Assembly (NCBI GenBank): GCA_032629725.1
Contig: JAFEVB010000029.1
Coordinates: 1,355,114-1,419,113, forward strand
Length of the DNA stretch: 64,000 nucleotides
Source: Gremmenia infestans
Lineage: Eukaryota; Ascomycota; Leotiomycetes; Helotiales; Hamatocanthoscyphaceae
Reading direction: 5' to 3'
This document shows, one piece after another, positions 55,903 through 64,000 of this stretch. Within the stretch, counting starts at the first letter, position 1. Every line of letters begins with the position of its first letter. Position numbers and translations under genes: made by a program. The notes under the pieces are model-generated. The model was not told the DNA's origin and made no database searches. It was given only the letters and a program-made list of their open reading frames with translations.

Positions 55903-57381
55903 ATGCCCTTTCCCTTCACTCTCCCCACTACATCAGCCTTCTCCTTTTCTTCCTTTTTCAATAGCGACTCTCATCCATCTCTTCCACTATCAGCGAGCAC
56001 TTATCGTGGAGTTTTGCGAAATAATCTAAAAAGGCACAAACGACTCCCAGCTCATGAGCAAGCATCAAACCTGGGGAATATACTTCAAAGTCTCAACAAT
56101 TACATTCCATACCTACTCGCTGTTGATGCGGGGCTTGGAAGCCAGCCTGTATCCGGAGAAGAAGTGGACATTGTTCTCAAATCAACACCAATCCTAAAAT
56201 GGAGGCCAACGCTGTCCGACAATGCTATTCCTGGGCGGGAAGCCCCCAGGCTGAAGATCAAGTCTCTCGAATATGAGATATATTTCGTCCTCTCAACACT
56301 AGCATATACCCACACCCTACTGTCCCGAGTTTCTCTCCATCCCCTCTTCTCCTCAGCAACCGCATCTCCAACCCCCGTACAGCGGACCCTCGCCATTACA
56401 ACGGCAACAAAGTACCTCCTTTCAGCAGCCTCAATCCACGACTACCTCTCTACACGCTCAGATCAAGTCCCAACAGATCCTCCTTGCACAGACATCACCA
56501 AATCCACGTTCCGGGCTCTTTCATCATTAGCCATGGCTGAGGCTACTCTATTGGCAGTCCTGAAAGATGATCCATATCCTGCCGCTGTAGCGCAAGATCG
56601 TAACAAGAATGACAAGGAGTGGATGATCAAAGCCCCTGAGATTCCAAAAGTACGAGCGCACCTCTTCGCACGTTTATGCCTGGCGGCTGCTGAACATGCT
56701 GCCAATGCACATTCGTTGTTGAGCTCGCATTCTGGGAAGGGGAAGATTGATTCCGATCTTTTGAAGTACGTCGATGATTTGAGGAGGATGGGGCGCGGCA
56801 AGGCATGTCGGTTCTTTGGCATTGATGCCGAGCTAGGCGGACAGACGGGCGCGGGACTGGCTTGGCTGCAAGCTGGTATGCATGAGCTGGGGTTAACGCT
56901 AAACGAGGACGGGAAGAAGGGGTTGAGTTTAGGTCGATTTAAGAAAGAGTGGGCGGACAAGAGGGAGGATAGGAGGGTGGAAAATGGGGCAGATTGGGGT
57001 GCTGATGCTGGGAAGTCGGAGGAGGGCAGGGTGTTGGAGATGTTGGAGAAGAAATGGAACAAGATGAACGATACGGTAAGCCTCCCTATGCGTTTCAAAT
57101 TGTCGCATTATATCTAATAATGACTTTAGATCAACACGCAAGCAATACCCTCAATTGGACCCCTGATGTCTTCTATGCCATCAGGGCGCGAGATTCACAG
57201 CATGAAACCTTTTATTCCTCCGGTTCTTGAGGCCTCTATTTTAGAGAACATGAGAGCACCGCCTGATCGGGCGGATGATTATGGTGATGCAAGTTCGGAT
57301 GAAGATTCTAAGAAGCAGGAACCTGTAGGAGCGTTCCCAGGTACGAAAGATGATTATTCGAGTAGTTATAGTTATTACTAG
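55903..57381 (+). CDS. palC: pH-response regulator PalC (BRO1-domain protein)
   Basis: Two exons, 55903-57075 and 57130-57381, are joined in phase 0 (GTAAGC ... AATAATGACTTTAG) and give about 474 residues. PalC links the plasma-membrane alkaline pH sensing complex to ESCRT-III (Vps32) in the pathway that leads to PacC processing. Family blocks are visible: FPFTLPTTSAFSFSSFF at the start, TYRGVLRNNLKRHKRLP, the central BRO1-like helices (FVLSTLAYTHTLLSR, ATKYLLSAASIHDYL), ARLCLAAAEHAANAHSLL, GKACRFFGIDAELGG and GLAWLQAGMHELGL. A Lys-rich region and a conserved C-terminal tail (PSGREIHSMKPFIPPVLE) follow. The length matches other filamentous ascomycete PalC proteins. Confidence 0.92.
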
Positions 57382-59538
57382 TTATAAAACCATCTAATCC
57401 GATGCTCCGAGGCTGATCTTAAGTGAAATGTCGGGACTATAGAGAGGGGTTGCGGACCTTTCTAGTCATGTGACTTAGACGCTTCTATCAGGTGGCATCC
57501 AGCCGCTTGTCTGGTCTATAGACTGTAAACGGTTAGCTTTAATTGGATATTGGTTATCGTATTAGCCGAAGCTGCCTGTACTTATAGCTTTCTTGAATAC
57601 TCTTAGATTCTTCTTAGCAAGCAGAAGCTGGACCGGATTGTGATTGATAAGGCCCATCTTAGTGTTACGGCCAGTGACTACCGGCCAGCATGGCCCAGCT
57701 CGGGTGGTATTTCCGGCAGTTAAGGACAAAGACAATTTCACCAATCATCGACAACATTCAATAAACCGAAGAGCAGGGCTTCTTCTTCTCCTCTCCGGAT
57801 ACATTTGTATGAGTGCCCATGTTAGGGTTCGTAACAAATCTTGTGGGACCTAAAACTTTAGCTTTTAGGATGAGATCCTGCGACTTCCCGAATACGTCCT
57901 CTACCGAACGAAATCCTTTAACACCTAAAGAGCTCAAAAACGGAATAGGTAACTTCGTGCGTAAATGATAACTTTCATGACTGAATTTTATGATTCTCCA
58001 CAACAGTTGAGAAGCCCCAGGATATAATCACCCCACGCCTCGACCCATTGCGCCATATACGATCAGACCAAGGATTCACACGAGCCCACGAATCAAAGTC
58101 AACTCTTCATAATTGCACTACTTGCTAGGTGCACAAAAGGGTATTGAATGCTGCGGGCGTCTTCGGTCGTGCCTCCTGGGAGCACCAGTTCGTGAGCCAA
58201 CCCACAAAGAAGCAACTAAAGCGTCAATAGTTGGAGCAGGTGGAGACGGTTAACAGAGCCAAATGACAAGGTAGAATGTGTGCGAAGAAGAGTCGATAGT
58301 AAATAGGTCTAGATCTGCATATAAAATAGTGAGATAGACTAAAAAAAGCGAGTACGATAGTAGTCTTATCTTCAGTAGTTGGACCTCGGAGGTCTAAGTC
58401 CTCGGTCGTTCCCAGAGCTTTCGACCTTAAGGAAATTAGTCGTCTATAATTAGTGTCGGGACGGGTCGTTTAACTGATCGACGCCAACTAATACATACTT
58501 GCGTTGCTGACACTCTCTACTCTCTACTACTTAGCGTGATAACGACTGCCGAAGAAGATCTCTAAAATCCTGCAATCCGCATATAACCATAGTATAAGCC
58601 TCTATAATAATAGCACTAAACTATAGCTATAAGTAAATCATTCTTTTAAATTACTAATCGGTCTATTCTATGGTTCTAGATTAAAAGTCTCCCTAGCTCC
58701 TATAGTGTTTTGCGGTCGCCTCCATAGCTAATCTTATTCGCATAATATAGAAGGAGCCCTGCACGCGTTATAGTCGCGCTTCATAGTAATATTAGAAAAC
58801 GTGCGTTCTATCTAAATTTGGCCTGTGCAGCACCGTTAAGTGTCAATTGTAGAAACAGCCGCAAACACTGTAGGAGCTAAGAGGTCATATTACTGGCATG
58901 TTTTTAAAGTCTGATCGTACTTAGAGACTGTTTAGCGTGGAAAGGATAGATCCTGCGTACTTATACAGTATCTCGTCAGATCTAGGCTCTCTAAGTGGCA
59001 CGGAGTATAAATTTGTGGAGTAAAAACAAAAACAATCTTCACTATTAGACTTCAGACATAGAAATACATCAACTCCGAGCAGTCCGAGGGATGCGCTCCA
59101 TCTGCCGTGAGGTTCTTATCAAGACTTCTCAAATCCGCGCTATAGTTACTTATTATATTCACCTTAGCCGCGGACAAGACACTTAGACTGGGAAACATTA
59201 TTGGCGATCTATCTTCTCAGCCCCTTATTGCAAGTGCGGAGTCATTTCAAAACTCCACTCCTATCCGTCTAAATATCTTGCTATACTTCTATCCGTTAGA
59301 AAGCTTCCGTCCCTCTCCTTTACTTTTCGTTCCTTGCTGGGTTTTGGTTGCAAGCCCATAATTCCCATGCCGTGGAAGTGGGGTTTACATGGCTCTAAAG
59401 AAGTGGAAGGTCCCGGGGGAGGTGATAAGAGGATTGAGAACGATATAAGACATTAGCCACGGTCAATATAGCTCGCAAACTTGGAAACAACTCAACTTCG
59501 AGCTTTTCAAACTGCCTTTTTCAAAATTGCAAGCAGCC
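57382..59538. other. Subtelomeric gene-free stretch with possible repeat debris
   Basis: About 2.2 kb between palC and the oxidase-like gene. It is AT-rich in places, with stops in all frames. TGTTAGGGTTCGTAACA (57820-57836) has inverted ends, and a 59-base segment at 58454-58512 begins TGTC and ends GACA; both could be fragments of LTR-type elements, but nothing coding supports this. A frame on the minus strand at 57562-57744 has slight retroelement flavour only. No tRNA or 5S gene was recognised. Confidence 0.4.
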
Positions 59539-61498
59539 ATGGGGTATGATTATTTTATGCCAACAGGTATATCGACTCCAACCCTTCCTCTTCTCGACTT
59601 GCCATTATTTCAAAGCACGACTGCGAATCTCAGCGAGGATGGTCTCACGGTTCGTGCGTACTTACGAGCACGCCTCGTAGGCAGAGCATACGGTACTGCA
59701 ATCCTGAGACCTGCTAGCATCGGACTAATCCATGGATAGGTTTGCAAGTAAGAGATGTGCTCCATTTGAGCCCGAAATTCTGGCAGTTGCACCTTGATCT
59801 GATCTGTCCATTCGACATGGCAGTTCTCACGTTAATCACCATACAATACAACCTCGCAGGAGGAACGATAGCACGATTTGCAGTTGACCGGCCGGATCTG
59901 CAGCCACTGATGCAAAGCATTCTGAATTTTGATGTCTCGTAAGCCATAATTTTAACGTGATTTGATAGTGGCAGTGTTAATTCATCCCCGTAAACAGTGC
60001 CCAATTTCTTCTCTCCGAAATGGGACACGGCCTGGATGCTGCGAATCTCGAGACGACAGCCACACTGCTTCCAAATGGCGGATTTGAGCTCCATTCGCCA
60101 ACCCTTGCTGCATCGAAGTGAGTAGGACACTATAGCAGTTTAGTAAACTAGGTTGACACTCTTAGGTGGATGCCTCCAACCGCTCCAAAAAAAGGGTTTC
60201 CTACAGTGGCCGTTGTAATTGCACGGCTGGTTGTGGCTGGAGAAGACCGCGGGGTCCGACCTTTTGTTGTGCAACTCAATGATGGGGTGACGATGTGTAA
60301 AGGTATCGTTTCAAGGTACGTGATAACCATATAATACCTTTCTTCCATGAATTTGACATCCCAAAAGGCCTCTTCCCCAGCGTGGCGGATCTACGCCGGT
60401 CGATCACTGCATCACATCCTTTGACCAAGTTCGTCTTCCAAGCACGTCATTGCTTGGATCTCTGGAAAAACCCTCCAACATGCGCGATAATTTCATGTCC
60501 GTAATCTCACGTGTGTCTGTTGGCACCCTCTGCCTTAGCACCACGAACATCGGATCGTTGAAGCTGGCCGCTTTTATAGCAGGACAGTATAGCCTACGCC
60601 GGATGGTAACAGGGAAGGATGGAACTCCTGTTCCTATCATCAGTTTTCGTACCCAACAAAGACCCATCTTACATGTTCTGGCACAAACGGCCGTGTTTGA
60701 TGCCTATGCTCGGAATACGATACAACAGTTTGTTGATACTGGTCTCGACAAGCGTGTCCGGGACGGCCTTGCGGCGGCCTTAAAAGTCAATCTTGTCCAG
60801 GCGACTAGGAAAGGCCTATACGAACTGACCGAGCGCTGCGGGGCCCAGGGGGTTTTCGCATACAACCAAATGATTCAGCTGCAACAGGATACACGGGGTG
60901 TTTCTATTGCAGAAGGGGATTCCTTGGTACTTTGTATACGTAAGATTGGATGAAATGATACATGAAAGGTTCTGCCTACTAACTACTTGCAGGGCTTGCA
61001 TCTGAACTCCTTATTGGAAGATATGAAATGCCGCCTTCATCTTATCCATCTTGTTTGCTTGCTCAGCATGAGAAGGGCCTTTTCAAAGAAGCCCAAGAAA
61101 TTATGCGGAGTTTCGGGATGAAAAGCGGGAATCATCGAAGCGACGACTTTAATCGCCTGATCCTTCCGCTCTGCGAGCCACTTATTAAGGCAATTGCAAA
61201 CCGGCTTTCCTACGAAGCTGCGGTTCAGGCAAACGTGGACCAGTCTCTCGTTGATATCTACGAGTCAATTGCTATCCAGGAAGATGCGAGCTGGTATGTC
61301 GAGAAAGCTGGCTTGTCGCGTCAGCAGATTATAGAGGGAGAAGACGCTGCGCTGAACTCCGCCCTGCCGCATATCAAAACTTTGCTTAATAATACTAAGG
61401 CGGAGCCGTATTGCTCTGCTCCTATAATACAAGCGGAGCGGTGGGATCGCTTTGTTCTAGCGCTTCCAAAATATGGAAGTCTTAATAGTAAGATTTAG
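59539..61498 (+). CDS. Acyl-CoA oxidase/dehydrogenase-like flavoprotein, likely peroxisomal
   Basis: Six exons (59539-59692, 59740-59938, 59998-60117, 60166-60315, 60368-60939, 60993-61498) sum to 567 codons. The family blocks run continuously only after splicing: LSPKFWQLHLDLICPFD, the glycine/acid region FLLSEMGHGLDAANLETTA, WMPPTAP, the segment VVIARLVVAGEDRGVRPF, LPQRGGSTPVDH and a helical C-terminal half (IISFRTQQRPILHVLAQ). Acyl-CoA oxidases use FAD to introduce a double bond into acyl-CoA and produce hydrogen peroxide. The last three residues are SKI, a PTS1-like peroxisomal signal. At 566 residues it is shorter than typical 650-700-residue oxidases, mainly at the N-terminus, so an upstream exon may be missed or the enzyme belongs to a shorter fungal subfamily. 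The Glu residue acting as catalytic base could not be assigned. Confidence 0.82.
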
Positions 61499-61924
61499 GT
61501 TTAAGAGCATATATAACTTTATATATATAATATGATTACTATTTCGCTTTAAGCTAAGAAACTTCTATAAAAAAAGCTTATATGAAAGAAGCTTTTTTTC
61601 TTTTTTTAATTAATATTTTTTATATAAAATTTAAGCTTTTACTATTTAATATTATAATATATACAATAGTATATATTATATTATAGTAGAATTAGTAGTA
61701 TAATTATGGTTTGTTTATATCTAAATAAGCTAAGTTGAGGCCTACGCACATACCCCTCTATTCCGCAAGTTTTTTCATCCGGGGAGAGACTGAGTACCGT
61801 TGCCCCGTGGCCCAACTGTCTCTGCAATAAAGAAATTAATATTCTTCTCGAACAGTTCAGTGCTGCACATGACTTTTGATTCGTGAAGCGGCTGCACATC
61901 GCGGATATCATCGACCGTCGCAAG
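61499..61924. other. Very AT-rich spacer between subtelomeric genes
   Basis: From about 61500 to 61720 the sequence is almost only A and T (TATATA and poly-T runs) and includes a perfect inverted repeat listed separately. The remaining 200 bases are of normal composition and act as the upstream region of the kinase-like gene. No coding frame is seen. Confidence 0.55.
61569..61599. repeat. Inverted repeat: AAAAAAAGCTT / AAGCTTTTTTT
   Basis: Two perfect 11-base arms (61569-61579 and 61589-61599) are separated by 9 bases, about 70 bp after the oxidase-like stop codon. The arms could form an A/T hairpin in DNA or in the 3' UTR, or they could mark the ends of a small inserted element. Confidence 0.6.
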
Positions 61925-63157
61925 ATGTCACCCACCTCGAGGTAACCGTTCCTTTGATTTTTCGGGAGGTATCTTTGGCTAATTTGCTATAGCGCTTATG
62001 ACACGAATAATGAGAATGACGGGCTTAAACCAGAAGCAACCTCAGCGAAAGCGAAATTCAACCAAATCGTCTTGAATCGCATACAAGCCGCCATCACAGC
62101 CGATCCGGAAATTCCACTCCGCCGAGAGGTGCAACGGATTCTCAAGGAAGTAGTTGATGAACAGAGAAGTTCAATGCCGTCATTAAAGAATCCTAAGTTT
62201 GCAAATGCTCCTACCCAACCAACGAACTTCTGCGCCGACCTAGTTGCCCGCACCTCCAACGCTGAGATTATATACGCGCTATCCGACGAGACAAGAAAAG
62301 TTCTTTCTAGTTATATGAGGCCGGATTCTGGATCTGAGCTGATTGGAGCTTCTATTGTAACCTTGTTATCGCAAATGATCTTGAGCTGCGAGAAACTGTG
62401 GGAAGTCCCCACAAGAGGCGTTGTTCTCAAGTGCAATTCCCGCCTTGTTGCAAAGATCATTCAAGGCAATGATGATTATACGGAGTACACATCGATACAA
62501 CATCTTGAAGAGCACGCCCCGGACATACCAGCCCCAAGACCTCACGGTCTTATCAAATTTGGCAGTGCACGAATTATGTTTATGACATATTTTCCATCGA
62601 TAACGCTTGAATCCGCATGGCCAAACCTTACACATGAGAATAAACTATTGATTCAACACCAACTGAACGATATCTTTCTCAAACTACGGGCTTTAACAAG
62701 TACAGGTGTTAAGCATATTCTAGGAGGAGTGAACGGTGAAGGTGTGGAAGACCTTCGTCGTGATGGCCATAAGACCCGCGAGACTATATCAACGGTAGCT
62801 GCATTCGAAGATTTCCAGTTTTCTATTCCACCTCATAACACCTCATCATTTATCAAATTCCTCCGCAGTCTACTCCCACCTGCTTCATCAACTGTTGTTT
62901 TCTCTCATGGAGACGTCCGGACGGCAAACATCATGGTGGATATTGATCAGACCGGGAGATATCATGTGACGGGTATAATTGACTGGGAGACTAGTGGATT
63001 TTATCCGGAGTATTTTGAATCATCGAAGATTCTATACCTTTTTAGGCTATATAAGGAAGAAGATTGGTGGCAGTACTTGCCGCCCTGCATTGCTCCGGCA
63101 AAGAACCCTGAGAGATGGTTAATTGACCGAATATGGGATATGATTGTCTATGCTTGA
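61925..63157 (+). CDS. Aminoglycoside-phosphotransferase (APH)-type kinase-like protein
   Basis: Two exons, 61925-61941 and 61993-63157, give about 393 residues. A tiny first exon (MSPTS) ends in a GTAACC donor, and the acceptor CTATAG joins in phase 2. The N-terminal 120 residues are helical and unassigned (LKPEATSAKAKFNQIVLNRI). The kinase part has the expected order of motifs: a Lys in the N-lobe (RLVAKIIQGNDD), a hinge-like segment (RIMFMTYFPSITLESAW), the catalytic loop (VVFSHGDVRTANIMVD: HGD base with Asn) and the metal-binding loop (GIIDWETSGFYPEYFE). Fungi have many such small-molecule kinase-like proteins of unknown substrate, and no resistance function is implied. The C-terminus is shorter than in some relatives but ends with a normal stop. 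Confidence 0.82.
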
Positions 63158-63450
63158 TAAGAAAAATGGCCTTATACTAGTAGACTGATGTGTGAATTTA
63201 TTTCCCGAAATACAATAGCGAACGACATGCACCCAATGTCCATAATGAATCAAAACCCGAAAATCAAACACCCAACACGCAATACGATAAAAGATTAAAC
63301 GAATGCCAAAGCTTTCGACGCAACATCAGCTCCGAGATGTAATCCATAAAAGTCGAAATGCACTTCGTGTTCATATCCCCTGGGTCCTGACTGCCAATCA
63401 TCCATACCTATCCTATCCCCGGCTACTTGGGAGTCCTTCAAGCACGGCCC
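63158..63450. other. Convergent subtelomeric spacer
   Basis: This separates the 3' ends of the APH-like gene and the truncated gene near the telomere. It is short, with CCCAACAC/AACCCGAAAATC-like sequence, and shows no gene. Confidence 0.4.
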
Positions 63451-63906
63451 TCAATACTCCTTCTTTCCCCAGAGGATCTCGCGACCATTCGTATAGACGT
63501 CGGCATCACTATCAACAAGGCCCTGGACAGAAAGTTCGTCAAGAAATCCCCAGGTCCAGTCCTGGCAACCCCAGGTGGCATCCACATTGTTGATTGGTAA
63601 GTGCCTTGCAGCTGCTCTCAATGTCTTGAGATTACTGCTGGGAACGTATGCAATCTGAATGAGTTCGATCATGGTCCTGGAATTGCGCGCATTGTGGATC
63701 CTCTGTTCGTACCGATACCTCGTCCTACTGCCTTGAATATGGCAGATGAAACTCTGAGTGGCATCTTCCTTATCCTCGACCCAGATCGACCAAAGCTTGA
63801 AATGGAAACCATCGTATAGGGCTACGAAGACGGGATGATATACTTCTTCCGGTTCTTCCTCAATTTGGGCATCCGCATTAGATGGCCCCGCTTCGACAGT
63901 CTGCTC
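63451..63906 (-). pseudogene. Conserved fungal hypothetical gene, 5' end replaced by telomere
   Basis: On the minus strand an uninterrupted frame of 151 codons ends at TGA (63453-63451) and runs upstream without a stop into the telomere, where CCCTAA units read as Asn-Pro repeats. Recognisable pieces are HPVFVALYDGFHFKLWSIW near the cut end, RYRYEQRI, MIELIQIAYVPSSNL, and GCQDWTWGFLDELSVQGLV at the C-terminus. These match a fungal family of unknown function whose members start shortly before the ALYDG motif and carry a C-x-x-W element. The frame holds only one ATG (63672), inside the domain. The natural start has therefore been lost or lies in a missing exon. An expressed product of 73 residues from that internal ATG is possible but unlikely to fold. 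Confidence 0.75.
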
Positions 63907-64000
63907 AGGGTTAGGGTTAGGGTTAGGGTTAGGGTTAGGGTTAGGGTTAGGGTTAGGGTTAGGGTTAGGGTTAGGGTTAGGGTTAGGGTTAGGGTTAGGG
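63907..64000 (+). repeat. Telomere, (TTAGGG)n
   Basis: One partial unit (AGGG) is followed by 15 perfect TTAGGG units up to the last base of the window. The G-rich strand runs towards the end, as expected at the right end of a chromosome. There are no degenerate units and no subtelomeric spacer between the repeat and coding sequence. Confidence 0.98.

Noticed and set aside
63601..63820. Plus-strand 72-codon frame next to the telomere
   Set aside because: It is opposite the conserved minus-strand frame, which has recognisable family motifs; the plus frame has none.

Overview
This is a chromosome end of a filamentous ascomycete. The genes are split by short introns (about 45-95 bp) with fungal donor and branch-point signals (GTAAGT-like, CTAAC/CTGAC), the gene families are fungal (palC, Kre9-like wall proteins, 2EXR/F-box-like proteins, cupredoxin-like surface proteins), and the last 94 bases are uninterrupted TTAGGG telomere repeat. 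The mix of families, several with the flavour of Helotiales, suggests a leotiomycete, but this is inference. All exon boundaries were read by eye from splice signals and frame continuity. For almost every gene the summed exon length is a multiple of three.

Layout. 0-10.7 kb: a cysteine-motif single-pass membrane protein, a zinc alcohol dehydrogenase and a CLN3/Btn1-type vacuolar membrane protein, separated by long gene-poor stretches. 11.3-13.6 kb: a four-exon gene joining a caspase-like domain to a C-terminal region resembling the fungal DUF3295 family. 14.6-16.5 kb: the ER glucosyltransferase ALG6. 17.7-30.6 kb: a surface/transport group made of a cupredoxin-like membrane protein, a DHA2-type MFS drug transporter, a Kre9-like GPI protein, a Dal5-like MFS permease and another Cys-motif membrane protein. 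30.5-32.1 kb: an AT-rich stretch holding the remains of an NmrA-like reductase gene. 32.1-40.2 kb: a multi-SAP protein, a 2EXR protein with a ubiquitin-like tail, a RecQ helicase and a triple-RRM protein. 40.2-42.7 kb: AT-rich and empty. 42.7-47.3 kb: a Ser-rich membrane protein, an F-box-like gene broken by one stop codon, and a His/Glu-rich stress or allergen-like protein.

48.2-57.4 kb is a compact housekeeping block with several head-to-head pairs: Gar2/Nsr1-like nucleolar protein with complex I NDUFB10, TAF7 with TAF3 (both TFIID subunits), and a small disordered protein with palC (pH signalling). Mitochondrial ribosomal protein mL54 lies between the first two pairs.

From 57.4 kb to the end the sequence becomes subtelomeric: gene-poor AT-rich DNA, an acyl-CoA oxidase-like gene with a peroxisomal-type C-terminus, an APH-type kinase-like gene, and finally a minus-strand gene whose 5' end is missing because the reading frame runs straight into the telomere repeat. 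The most notable observations are this telomere-truncated gene, the caspase/DUF3295 fusion, two likely GC-AG introns, and several degenerating genes.
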